Assembly: GCA_019973155.2 (NCBI GenBank)
Contig: BPQB01000069.1
Location: 1-64,000, forward strand
Direction of reading: 5' to 3'
DNA length: 64,000 nucleotides
Source of the DNA: Phanerochaete sordida
Lineage: Eukaryota > Basidiomycota > Agaricomycetes > Polyporales > Phanerochaetaceae
Both the position numbers and the translations under genes were made by a program. Positions 47,251 through 57,654 of the stretch are shown here, one piece after another. Position 1 is the first letter of the stretch. The number at the start of each line of letters is the position of its first letter. The notes beneath the pieces were generated by a model. The model did not search any database. It was not told where the DNA came from and saw only the letters and a program-made list of their open reading frames with translations.

Positions 47251-49542
47251 ATGCTCTCGACTGCGCTCCCGTGGGCCGCGGCCGCCGCGCTGCTCTGGCT
47301 GCTGTACAGGCTCGCGCGCGGCTTCCTCGCGCCGTCGCCGCTCGACGCCATCCCCGGCCCCGCGCCCAAGTCCGCGCTCGCAGGCAAGCGTCCGCGTTCG
47401 CTCACGCACCGCACATGGCTGACTGCTCGCCGCAGGCACCATGGCCGACCTCGCGGACCGCAACGCGTGGCCGCTCCTAGACAAACTCACGAATGACTAT
47501 GGGCAGGTCGTGAAGTGTGCGGGCCCGTTGGGGGTGAGCATGACCGTGCGTCGTGAAAAGTCTTGGTGCTCACTGTATGCGCTCAGGGACGCATGCTGTG
47601 GGTCTTCGACCCCAAAGCGATGCACCATATCGTCGTCAAAGACCAGGACGTCTACGAGGAGCCCGCCGCGGCCATCGCGTAGGTCGCGCGTCCTCCGCTC
47701 GGCGCGATGCTCATCCGGCCATCTTCCAGAATCGGAAAACTGCTCATTGGTCCAGGTCTTATGGCAACCACAGGTACGAGCGTCGGCCCATACTCCGCTC
47801 ATCTAGCTGACAGCGCTGCGCACAGGCGAACACCACCGCCGCCAGCGCAAGCTGCTCAACCCCGTCTTCTCCATCGCGCACATGCGCCGGCTCACGCCCG
47901 TCTTCTACGAAGTCGCCAACCGCGTACGCCCTCCCCTCCTCTCCCGCACCCCCGCTCACCCTGCCGCAGCTCCGCGCCGGCATCGAAACCCAGCTCGGCG
48001 CCGCGCCCGCCGACGTCGACCTCCTCAACTGGATGGGCCGCGCCGCGCTCGAGCTCATCGGCACCGGCGCCTTCGGCCACTCCTTCGACCGCCTCGTCGA
48101 GAACGTCCCGCACCCCTTCGCGGACGCCATCAAGGACTTCGTGTGCGCCCTTCCCTCCTCTCCTCTCCCCTCCCCCATTCCCCTCCTCTACCTGACTATC
48201 CGTCACTCACGCGAACAACAGCCCCGCATCGGCAGCACTCGGCCCCCTCATGGCCCTCATCCCGCTCTGCACGCCGCTCCTCGACTACGCACGCGCGCGC
48301 CCCGCGCTCGCCGCGCTCCTCGCCCGCCTCGCGGCCCGCGCGCCGCACGCGGGCGTGCAGCGCATGCGCCGCGTGCTCGCCACGCTCGGCGCGACCGCAC
48401 ACGAGATCTACTCTCAAAAACAGGCCGCGCTCGACGGCGAGGACGCGGAGGAGCGCATGCGCGTGCTCGAGGGCCGGGATCTCATGAGCGTCCTGCGTAC
48501 GTGCGCGCGCAGTCCGTGCGGTGTATGCGCTGATGATGGTTGGTAGTGCGCGAGAACATGCACGCGGACGCGCAGGACAGGCTCCCCGCGGAGGAGATCA
48601 TGGCGCAGATCACGTACGCCCCGCCCCTGCCGCACGCACGCGCCGCTGACGCGCCCGCAGGACGTTCGTCTCCGCCGGCACGGACACGACCTCGAACGCG
48701 CTCGCGCGCGTGCTGCACCTGCTCTGCGTGCACCGCGACGCGCAGGAAAGGCTGCGTGACGAGATCCTCGAGGCTCGTGCTCAAAATGGTGGGGATTTGG
48801 GGTATGATGAGGTGGTGGCGCTGCCGTACTTGGATGCGGTCTGCCGCGAGACGCTGCGGCTGTACCCGCCCGCGTCGTTCGTGGTTCGCGAGTACGCCCC
48901 GCCCTCCTCCTCCCTCCCTCCCCCACCCCACTAACCCCTCTCCAGAGCGACCAAGGACGCCTCCCTGCCCTTGAGCACGCCCCTCCCGCTAGCGGACGGC
49001 AGCACCACGTCCGCGCTGCCCGTGCCCAAGGGCACGACGCTCCTCGTCGGCATATACTCCGCGAACCGTGCGCCGCGGTGGGGCGCGGACGCACATCTCT
49101 GGCGCCCGGAGAGGTGGCTCGAGGGGCTGCCCGAGGCGGTGCGCGGGGCGGGGGTGCCGGGGGTGTATTCGCATTTGTGAGTCGGCGTGTGCGCGGATGG
49201 GTGGGGGGTGCTGATGATGATGGGTAGGATGACGTTCAACGGCGGCGCGCGCGCGTGCATGTACGTCCTCCCCCCCTCCCTCTCCCATCCCTCCACTCAC
49301 CCCACCATTTAGTGGCTTCAAGTTCGCGCAGCTCGAGATGAGTGCGCCCTCCCCTCCCCCTCCCCCTCTACAGTTGCTGACGAGGAGCAGAGGTCGTGCT
49401 CGCGACGCTCGTCGGCGCGTTCCGCTTCGCGTGCGCGGAGGGAGAGGAGGGAGAGGTGGTGTGGAACGCGACGGGCATTGCGTACCCCACGGTTGGGCAG
49501 GGGGAGAGGGCGCGGTTGCCGTTGCGTGTCGAGCGTGTGTAG
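47251..49542 (+). CDS. Cytochrome P450 monooxygenase (copy C)
   Basis: Thirteen exons, about 550 aa, ATG at 47251 to TAG at 49540-49542. Features in order: anchor A-L-P-W-A-A-A-A-A-L-L-W-L, D-A-I-P-G-P, M-L-W-V-F-D-P-K-A-M-H-H, G-E-H-H-R-R-Q-R-K, G-T-G-A-F-G-H-S-F-D, A-G-T-D-T-T-S-N-A (about 48677), E-T-L-R-L-Y-P-P (about 48850), W-R-P-E-R-W, and F-N-G-G-A-R-A-C-I-G (from 49230, split by an intron). Intron 1 uses a GC donor at 47384, required to keep K/A-G-T-M-A-D in frame. The intron that follows E-T-L-R-L in copies A, B, D and E is missing. No TATA is seen near the start. It is probably a working, ER-anchored enzyme; substrate unknown. Confidence 0.87.
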
Positions 49543-49785
49543 GGGAGCGGGGGGATGGGAGTGGGCGGACAGGCGTGGGAGGTTTGGGGCGGCGGGCGGC
49601 GGGATCTTCGGACGCTCAGTCATCGCAAATACACACCATGCGCGTTCTCCACGGGAATACACACCCGCGTGCCTCCATCCGCACACTGCCGCCGAACCGC
49701 GTCCCAGCGCACCCGTCCTGCACGGCGCCGGCAGACATGCACGCAGCGCCCACCAGCGCGTCGGCCGCTGGAGCGCGTCCGTGCG
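49543..49785. other. Short intergenic space between copy C and the P450 5' fragment
   Basis: No gene. It separates the TAG of copy C from the duplicated copy D promoter. Confidence 0.5.
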
Positions 49786-50310
49786 CTTGACGCGACCTGC
49801 GCGGTATATGAGGTCGCTTGGGGCGAGGCGCGCCTTCTCTCTCCCTCCTTTCCCTCGAGACGACTCTGCTCACCGTCTGCGCACGGTGCGCCACGCGTGG
49901 GCGCTGCTCAAATGCTACGTTCTCCCTTCGCCGCGCACCACCTACCCGGCCCGAGCGCGCACTCGCTGCTCAGCGCTCACAGGCACGCTGTCCGCGTCTC
50001 GAAGTGTTCGGGCGCTGGGCCCGCGCGGCGCGGCGCGTGCGGACGCTGGGCCGGCGAACGCGGGCGGGCAGGGCGCGGGCGCGCGAGGCTCTTCTGCGTA
50101 GGTGCCGTCTGGGCCGGAAAGCCGTGCGCCTGCTGAGCGACGTGCGCAGAAACACGCCGTCTGGGTGCTCGGCCCCCGCGCTGTGCCACGTCGTGCGCGA
50201 GACCAGGACGTCTACGAGGCGTCTCCTTGGATGCTGATGACGTTCACAACGGACAGAAGCTGTCCATGGGCCCGGGGCTGTTGTCGACGACAGGCAGCTC
50301 TGGTCCCTAG
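49786..50310 (+). pseudogene. 5' fragment duplicate of P450 copy D
   Basis: This aligns with the promoter and first four exons of copy D (about 50400-51020). A shared TTGACGCGAC leads to GTATATGAGG (TATA-like, here about 49805), then the region encoding W-A-L-L-K-C-Y-V-L-P-S-P. Further on come parts matching the D-Q-D-V-Y-E exon and the G-P-G-L-L-S-T-T exon. The initiator ATG is replaced, the frame shifts before the hinge, and the sequence ends after the fourth exon. All later P450 motifs are missing, so it cannot encode an enzyme. It sits just upstream of its parent, consistent with an incomplete tandem duplication. Confidence 0.75.
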
Positions 50311-50489
50311 CTGCCACAGCGCGTCCAAGGCATATACGCTGTACACATATCGCGCCGCGCGTAACGGATCGTCGGAGGCCCGTTTCGGCCAGCAAGGTTT
50401 GACGCGACTGTGCGCGCAGTATATGAGGCACGGTCGCACTGAGCGATGTGCGCCCCTTCTCTCTCCGCCCTCCCCTCTCTGCGCGCTAG

Positions 50490-52847
50490 ATGTACCTGCT
50501 CACCGTCGTAGGACTGTGCGCCGCGGCCACGGCCGCGCGACTCGCGTGGGCGCTGCTCAAGTGCTACGTCCTCCCCTCGCCACTCAACGACATCCCCGGC
50601 CCCAGGTCGCACTCTCTGCTCAAAGGTACGCTCTCCTCGTCGCAGAGTGGTTAGACGCTAAGCCCGCGGGACACTGGCAGGCTCCGAGGACCGCCTGCAG
50701 CAGCGCGACGCGTGGCCGTTCCTCGACCAGCTCACCGAGGACTACGGGCAGGTCGTGAAGCTCACGAGCCTCTTCGGCGTGCGCCTCATCTGGGCCTGCG
50801 AGCCGTACGCCTGCTAATCTCCGCGCGCAGAAACACGTCGTGTGGGTGTTCGACCCGCTCGCGATGTACCACATCGTCCTCAAGGACCAGGACGTCTACG
50901 AGGAGTCTCCCTGGATCATCATGTTCGTTGTCTTGCATCTGCGATGCATCTCTCTGGTTGCTGATGATGACCTTCACAGCGGACGAAAGCTGTTCATGGG
51001 CCCAGGACTGTTGTCGACCACCGGTAGCTCAAACCACCAACTGCTTCTCGATGCCGCTGATGTCGTCCTGCAGGCGCGCACCATCGCCGCCAGCGCAAGC
51101 TGCTGAACCTTGTGTTCTCCATCGCGCATATGCGGCGCCTCACGCCGGTGTTCGGCGAGGTCGCCAGTCGTGTGAGCACACCTGTCACACTATGGGAAGG
51201 TATCAAATATCCTCACATACCTCGCGCAGCTCCGGACCGGCATAGAGACGCAGCTGCAGGCATCCGCGGACGGCGAGGTCGACGTGCTCGGCTGGATGGG
51301 CCGTGCTGCGCTGGAGCTCATCGGACAGGGCGGCTTCGGGCACTCCTTCGACCCGCTCGTGCAGGACGTTCCGAACGATTTTGCTAGCGCTATCAAGGAC
51401 TTCGTGTATGTCATCTATCTTGTTATGCTGTGCAGTGACCTAACGACCTTCCGCAGCCCAACGATCCAAAGCCTGATGATCTACCTCGCCTTGATCATCC
51501 CGTTCAGCCCGCTCATCGACGCGTGCGAACGATACCCAGCGCTGAGCGCGTTCGTCGGACGCTGCTTCGACTGCCTACCCCACGCCGGCCTCCGTCGTCT
51601 GAAAGCGATCGTGGACGTCCTCACCAGCACGTCGCGCAGCATCTACGCTGAGAAGCAGGCCGCACTCGAGAGCGACGCCGCAGAGACCAAGATGCGCGTG
51701 CTGGAGGGCCGCGACCTCATGAGCGTCCTGCGTACGCACGATCGTTTCCTCGAGGCGCCATCCCGAACGCTGACCCGCTTCCGTTCGCAGTGCGCAAGAA
51801 CACGCGCGTGGACGCCGCAGACAGGCTGCCCGCGCGCGAGATCATCGCGCAGATCACGTACGCCGCACTCCCCTCCCTCGAGACGCCGCCGCGATGCTGA
51901 GCGCACGCTAGCACGTTCACCTTCGCCGGCACGGACACGACGTCGAACGCGCTCGCGCGCATCCTGCACCTGCTCTGCCTGCACCGCGACGCGCAGGCGG
52001 CGCTGCGCGCGGAGCTGCTCGAGGCGCGCGCTCGCAATGGTGGGGCGGATCTGGAATACGACGCGCTCGTCGCCCTGCCCTTCCTCGACGCGGTCTGCCG
52101 CGAGACGCTGCGCCTGTGAGCCGCGGCGCCGCCTCCCTCGTGCCCCGTCTCACCTTACCGCAGGTTCCCGCCGGTGCCCTGGGTGTCTCGAGTGTACGCA
52201 GCACCACCAGCGCTCGAGCGAGGTCTGACGCGGCCATCCACAGAACCAACAAAGACGCCCGCCTCCCGCTCGCCGCGCCCCTCGCGCTGCGCGACGGCAC
52301 GCGCGCGTCTGCGCTGCACCTGCCCGCGCGCACCACCGTCGTGCTCGCGATCCACTCCGCGAACCGCAGCACGCAGATCTGGGGCGCGGACGCGCGCGAG
52401 TGGAGGCCGGCGCGCTGGCTCGGAACGCTGCCTGCGGCGGTCGCGGAGGCGAAGAGTCCGGGCGTGTACGCGAATTTGTGGGTTCCGCGCGGACGTGCGG
52501 CGGCGATGCTGATGCTGCTGCAGGATGACGTTCACGGGGGGCGGACGGTCGTGCATGTACGCCTCTCCGCGCTGTCTCTGTCCTGGCTCGGCTGATATCC
52601 TGCCTTCGCAGCGGTTTTAAGTTCTCGCAGCTCGAGATGAGTGCGTCGATGTCGGCTTCAGTGTCTTCGCCGCTGACGCGGCGCAGAGGTTGTACTCGCC
52701 ACGCTCGTGTCGTCCTTCCGGCTCTCCCTCTGCGAGGGCGCGAACGCCGACATCATCTGGAACCGCGCGCCGATTGCGTACCCGACGGTCGGCCCCACGG
52801 ATAAGACGCCGAGGCTTCCGCTGCGCCTTGAGCCCTTGGGTCACTAG
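50490..52847 (+). CDS. Cytochrome P450 monooxygenase (copy D)
   Basis: ATG at 50490, TAG at 52845-52847, about 13-14 exons. The anchor differs from the other copies (V-V-G-L-C-A-A-A-T-A-A-R-L-A-W-A-L-L), followed by N-D-I-P-G-P. Landmarks are H-I-V-L-K-D-Q-D-V-Y-E-E, G-W-M-G-R-A-A-L-E-L-I-G, A-G-T-D-T-T-S-N-A (about 51925), E-T-L-R-L (about 52106), W-R-P-A-R-W in place of PERW, and T-G-G-G-R-S-C-I-G (from 52525, split by an intron). The usual G-E-H-H-R-R motif reads G-A-H-H-R-R and the conserved L-N-P-V-F is L-N-L-V-F. A TATA-like GTATATGAGG lies about 65 bp before the ATG. The bipartite motif was not found upstream of this copy. Confidence 0.85.
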
Positions 52848-52936
52848 TCGTTCTATACGGCAAGGAGTCACAGCTGTGGTTGGTGACTGTCGCTAATGAA
52901 CTCGTTCTTCTCGACGCGAGCTGCTCGACAGATATA

Positions 52937-53549
52937 CTGTCAGGTGGGGGGAAGTGGGAAAACGCGATATTTCCCACTTCCCCCGACTTCGCACCTTGCG
53001 CTGCACCGAAAAATTTCGTCGTTGGCAGGCATGTAGTTAAGCAGTATGCAAGTGTATTCAGCGCATAGCATAGGCAATAAGAGTCTGTGGTAAGCCACAG
53101 GACGGTGAAAGAAGAGAAAACAGACATCAGAGATCGGGCTTCTGGATCTTAAAAGTTGATGGCGCATTCACTCAAGCTCGTACGAGCCAGAAGAGGCATA
53201 CACCAACTTGGACCACATTATCACTACGGGTTGTTCATTTTCAACCAGATACCCAAGTATCAGAATATTTCACGAAGTAGTGGGTGGTTTATGGACGGAT
53301 TCGCAAACGAGCTCTTCGGCGTCTCGCTTGTGTGATCACGGCGTCTGAGATTTCCCAGTTCCCCCTCCCGTACGCGCGTCCCATTTCGCCCGCCTCTCCT
53401 CCATGCCCCTCCCAGAAATTCTCATATTTTCAACGCAGGTGCTTTAGATAGTAGCTTACGCTGCTGCATAACTGTTTGGAGCGTTCCGGCCCAGGCGAAG
53501 TCAGAAAGTGACAAGCGCCGAAACCTTCCCACTTCCCCCCATCCGACAG
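52937..53549. mobile_element. 613 bp MITE-like element with TA target duplication
   Basis: Terminal inverted repeats of about 24 bp match at 22 positions. The left end starts CTGTCAGGTGGGGGG at 52937. The right end, read inward from 53549, starts CTGTCGGATGGGGGG; both continue AAGTGGGAA. TA dinucleotides flank both ends (52935-52936 and 53550-53551), as expected for the Tc1/mariner/pogo superfamily. No transposase frame exists inside, so it is non-autonomous. The left terminus folds back: GGGGGAAGTGGGAAA (52947-52961) pairs perfectly with 52970-52984 across an 8 nt loop. A related TTTCCCAGTTCCCCC lies internally at about 53350. It sits between convergent P450 copies D and E. Confidence 0.75.
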
Positions 53550-53579
53550 TATGTGGTGCTCGTAGACACTTGTGATTAA

Positions 53580-53776
53580 TCCGGATTCATTTGTGATGCA
53601 AACTCGACCGTATTGCTCCAGGTTATCGAGAGATTCGAGCGGCGCGTGAAGACCTTGTCTCCGAGGGATAGAGCTATCGCGATACGATTTCTGGCAGAGG
53701 ATGATACTCTTTTGTTGGGCGCGACCACTATGTCCACTTGATCAACGTCGCAGGCGCAGTTCGCATGCGCGTGTGA
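53580..53776 (+). pseudogene. 3' scrap of the WD40-tailed family
   Basis: One frame reads D-A-N-S-T-V-L-L-Q-V-I-E-R-F and then R-F-L-A-E-D-D-T-L-L-L-G. After a single frameshift it ends H-L-I-N-V-A-G-A-V-R-M-R-V-stop at 53776. This matches the last ~60 residues of the gene at 58756-61608, whose end is H-L-I-N-V-A-D-T-A-R-M-R-A. Only this end survives, 30 bp past the MITE. Confidence 0.7.
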
Positions 53777-53825
53777 TGCAACATATCATTCGATTGACAC
53801 CCTAGCCACGCCCTCCAAGAGCTAC

Positions 53826-56185
53826 CTAACCGTTCAACGGCTCGACACACAGCGGGAGACTCGGCCTCCTGCTGTTGCCGACGGACGGGTATGCAATGCC
53901 CGCGCGGTTCCAGACAATCTCGCCGTTCTTGCCCTCGCAGAGCGAGAAGCGGAAGGACGAGACGAGCATCGCGAGGACAACCTCTGTGTCGCGTCAGCGT
54001 CCCGGCGACATTCAAGACCAGAAACGACGTACTCATCTCGAGCTGCGAAAACTTGAAGCCGCTGGAAAAGCACGTCGTAGTCAGAGACGGAGGCAGAGAA
54101 CGATGCGGGGACGTACATGCACGCGCGACCGCCGCCGATAAACGTCATCCTGCACGCGCGTCAGCACCCCACCAAAGCTCTGCCGCGCCAGCACTCACAG
54201 GTTCGAGTACACGCCGGGGATGTGCGCGTCCGCGACGGCCTCGGGGAGCTTGCCGTCGAGCCAGCGCGCGGGCTTCCACTCGCGCGCGTCCGCGCCCCAG
54301 AGCGCCGTGCTGCGGTTTGAGGACCAGATGCCGACGAGGATGTTCGTGCCCTTTGGTATGTGCAGTGTGTCTGTCGTGCGCCCGTCGCGCAGCGCGAGCG
54401 GCGTGCTCAGCGGGAGCACGGTGTCTTGCGTGGCCCTGCAGAGAGTGAGCAGAGGTCTCGACTAGCGCGGGGCGGGGCGTACTCGCGGTTCACGAATGCC
54501 ACGGGCGGGTACCTGCGGGCGGCGCGTCGTGTCAGATGGGGATTGGCGTTCGAGGGCTGGTGGTACGCACAAGCGGAGGGTCTCGCGGCAGACCGCGTCC
54601 AGGTACGGCAGGCCGACGAGGGTGTCGTAGTCGAGCTCGGCCGAGCCGTTCTGCGCGCGGGCCTCGAGGACCTCGGCGCGCAGCTTCTCCTGGACGTCCG
54701 GGTACAGGCAGAGCAGGTGCAGGATGCGCGCGAGCGCGTTCGAGGTCGTGTCCGTGCCGGCGAACGTGAAAGTGCTGCGCTCAAAAAGTCAGAGGCGTGC
54801 AGGACCGGCGCGAACGGGCCGACATACATGAGCTGCGCAATGATCTCGACCGCGGGGAGCCTGTCCGCCGCGTCTGCGCTCATGTTCTCGCGCACTGCAC
54901 GACGGGCACCGTCAGCGAGCACACCCAGCCAGCCACGCCTGCGCACGCACACATGACGCTCATGAGGTCGCGGCCCTCGAGCACGCGCATCTTCGTCTCG
55001 GCGTCGTCGCTCGCGAGCGCGGCGCGCTTCTCCTCGTAGATCGCGACGGACGTGTCGTTGAGGACGTCGAGGATGTTCTTCATGTGCCGCGCGCCCGCGT
55101 GCGGCACGCGCCGGAAGAACGCGCTGAAGCACGCGCCGAGCGCGGGCCACGCCGCGCACAGGTCGACGACCGGGTCCGCGAAGAGCAGCATGTACCGGAA
55201 CACGCCGAGCTGCGAGATGCTCGGGCTGCGCGCGCGTGCGTTAGTGCGGGGCGGGCGGCGGAGTGCGGAGGGCGTACACGAAGTCCTTGACGGCGTCGGC
55301 GTATGCGTTCGGCGTGTTCTCGACGAGGGCGTCAAAGGAGTGCCCGAAGCCGCCTTGCCCGATCAACTCGAGCGCGGTGCGGCCCATCCAGTTGAGCACG
55401 TCGACCTCGTTGGAGTGCGAGGCCTTGAGCTGGGCCTGCATGCCTCTCTGGAGCTGGGGCGGCCATGAGTATGGTGTCCCGGAGGAGAGTCTCGCCTACG
55501 TACACGGTTGACGACGTCAGAGAATACCGGCATCAGCCTGCGCATGTGCGCGATCGAGAACACCGGGTTGAGCAGCTTGCGCTGTCTGCGGTGGTGATCG
55601 CCTAGAGGACTGCGGTCAGCGAAACGCGCAGAGGGCACAGCCGTTTCCATACCGAGAGTCGCCAGCAGACCGGGACCCGTGCTCAGCTTCCGTCCACTAC
55701 AAAAGGGACCTGTAAGCTCAACAGCGCCGTCATATGAAAGCGACGACTGACGTAACAAGGGGATCGTAGCTCGCCTGGTCCTTGACGATGACGTGGTGCA
55801 ATGCCTTCGGATCAAAGACCCACAACGTGCGTTTCTGAACAATCATAAGCACTGTTCAAGGGATATGGTCTAGAGAGCAAGGAATCAGACTGCGCACCCC
55901 AAATCTTCCTGGGAATTGCACGACCTGCCCGTAGTCGTTGGAGAGATGTTCAAGGAATGGCCATGCTTCACGATGTGTGAGGTCAGCCATACAGCCTTGC
56001 AGAGAAACAGGTCAGCATGAGGAGAATTTGGATTTCAAAAGCATACCATCTGTCCAAGAGTGCGAGGCGGGGCCTGGAATCTTGTCCAGAGGCGACGGCA
56101 GAATAAAATTCCGCGCGAGCTTCCAGAATAGCAGCGCAAGGAGTCCCAGCAAGGCCCACGGGGCTACTGAGACTAGCAATGACAT
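53826..56185 (-). CDS. Cytochrome P450 monooxygenase (copy E)
   Basis: About 13 exons from the ATG at 56185 to a TAG at 53826. The anchor is A-P-W-A-L-L-G-L-L-A-L-L-F-W, then D-K-I-P-G-P. Landmarks are G-D-H-H-R-R-Q-R-K, L-I-G-Q-G-G-F-G-H-S-F-D-A, A-G-T-D-T-T-S-N-A (about 54730-54775), E-T-L-R-L (about 54570), W-K-P-A-R-W and I-G-G-G-R-A-C-I-G (about 54110-54145, split by an intron). A palindromic TATA region (CCCTATATAGGG) lies about 80 bp upstream at 56262-56273. It faces copy D tail to tail and is divergent from the PaiB-like gene. No damage seen. Confidence 0.85.
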
Positions 56186-56788
56186 ACAGAAAGAGGCTTA
56201 GGAGGGATTGAGAGTGGTCGAATAGAGAGACGGTGATTTGCGCAGGCAGCACGCACCTGAAACCCCTATATAGGGCGTTTGGGCCAAAAGCGGGCCGTCT
56301 ACACATGTTGATGACGCACGTCGGTCGGTCGGTCGGCCAGACGACGCTTCTTCAGCATAAATTGGGAGCGAAAGAAGGCACCGTGGGCGCAGCTTTCGCC
56401 TGGTAACACGATAGCTACATTGACTGGCAATTGACTGCGCGCCGAGCACCGGGGCCGCGCGACATCTCCTCGATGACATCTCGGGCCCGTCCTCCACAAA
56501 ATCGAGGAAAATCTCAAAAATCCTCACTCCTTGTCTACCCGCTCAGAAGCGATGCTGCATGGTGTCTGGACAGCGACCATCGGACACGAACTATTGCGGG
56601 GGCAATTGTCGTGGATGCTGCAGTCCGGGGCACTCGAGCAAGTCTGAGGGGGCTTGCAGCCCTGAGAGATGTCGAACGGATTCTTGGTAGAGAGTACTGA
56701 GAGGCGTGCAGGAGGGCGTAGACAAAAAGACGATATGGTTGTCTGTCACGTTGCAGGCACACCGAAATTTGCACCCGGACATGGCTGG

Positions 56789-56824
56789 TTACATAATCCC
56801 TTCGTGGCGTTTGATTCCCCACGG
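56789..56824 (-). promoter_or_regulatory. Bipartite motif, copy 4
   Basis: On the minus strand it reads CCGTGGGGAATC-AAACGCCAC, a 7 bp spacer, then TTATGTAA. On the plus strand TTACATAA is at 56789-56796 and GTGGCGTTTG onward is at 56804-56824. It lies 75 bp before the PaiB-like ATG (56899) and 600 bp upstream of P450 copy E. Confidence 0.6.
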
Positions 56825-56898
56825 GGCGGCCTCCCGGGATCCGAGTCACGAAATACTGCCACCTTTCCGCCAACGACGACCTCCTCCTGGCCACCACC

Positions 56899-57654
56899 AT
56901 GTACATACGCCCAGTCCACGCAGAACACGACCTGCCCACCCTCCACGACTTCATTCGCTCGAATCCCCTCGGCGTCCTGACGACCGCGATCGAGTCCTCG
57001 ACGCACCACTTCCTCCAGTCCAGCCATATCCCCTGGCTGCTCGACGAAGGCGGCGAAAAGGGCCTGGGCGTCCTCCGCGGACACATAGCCCGCGCAAACC
57101 CACAAGCGAAAGCGATCATCGAGGACCTCACCGCGGGCGCGTCGCGCGCCAGCGCGCCGCAGCTGCACAAGGACGTGCTCGTGCTCTTCACGGGGCCCGC
57201 GCAGCACTACATCACGCCCAAGTTCTACACCGAGACGAAGCCGGCGACGGGCAAGGTCGTGCCGACGTGGGACTACGCCGCCGTGCAGGCATACGGGCGC
57301 GCGACGCTCTTCGTCGAGCCCGCGGACCCGCGCACGGACGCCTTCCTCGCGCGCCAGGTCGCCGACCTCTCGCGCTTCGCCGAGGGCACTCTCATGGGCT
57401 ACGAGCGCCCCTGGAGCGTCGACGACGCGCCCGAGAACTACGTCGCGCTCCTCAAGAAGGCTATCATCGGTATCGAGATCGAGATTACGGACATCGCGGG
57501 CAGGTGGAAGATGAGCCAGGAGTTGTCCGCGGGCGACCGCGAGGGCGTCGTCAAGGGCTTCGAGGCCCTTGGGACCCCGCTCGCGTGTGATATGGCGCAA
57601 GCGGTGCGGGAGAGGGACGAGCTGGCGCAGGCGAGGAAGAAAGCGGAGGCGTAG
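56899..57654 (+). CDS. PaiB/PAI2-type FMN-binding split-barrel protein
   Basis: One uninterrupted exon of 251 codons, unlike the intron-rich neighbours. The start M-Y-I-R-P-V-H, then L-H-D-F-I-R-S-N-P-L-G-V-L-T-T, the middle S-S-H-I-P-W-L-L and G-H-I-A-R-A-N-P-Q, and later T-W-D-Y-A-A-V-Q-A-Y-G and G-I-E-I-E-I-T follow the FMN_bind_2 (PaiB) family over its full length. Bacterial PaiB is described as a negative regulator of protease and sporulation genes. Fungal homologues are common, and a flavin-linked redox or regulatory role is only inferred. The bipartite motif lies just upstream, shared with the P450s. Lack of introns is usual for this family, so transfer is not implied by that alone. 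The opposite strand is open across it by GC bias. Confidence 0.85.
   Translation: MYIRPVHAEHDLPTLHDFIRSNPLGVLTTAIESSTHHFLQSSHIPWLLDEGGEKGLGVLRGHIARANPQAKAIIEDLTAGASRASAPQLHKDVLVLFTGPAQHYITPKFYTETKPATGKVVPTWDYAAVQAYGRATLFVEPADPRTDAFLARQVADLSRFAEGTLMGYERPWSVDDAPENYVALLKKAIIGIEIEITDIAGRWKMSQELSAGDREGVVKGFEALGTPLACDMAQAVRERDELAQARKKAEA

Noticed and set aside
56746..57600. 284-codon minus-strand frame opposite the PaiB-like gene
   Set aside because: Antisense shadow of a GC-rich coding exon; the plus strand carries the family motifs.
56899..57654. Recent bacterial transfer of the PaiB-like gene
   Set aside because: Fungi commonly have this family and codon use looks like the neighbours. Being intronless is not enough evidence.
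43926..57654. Classic secondary-metabolite cluster
   Set aside because: No synthase, cyclase or transporter gene was found in the window.
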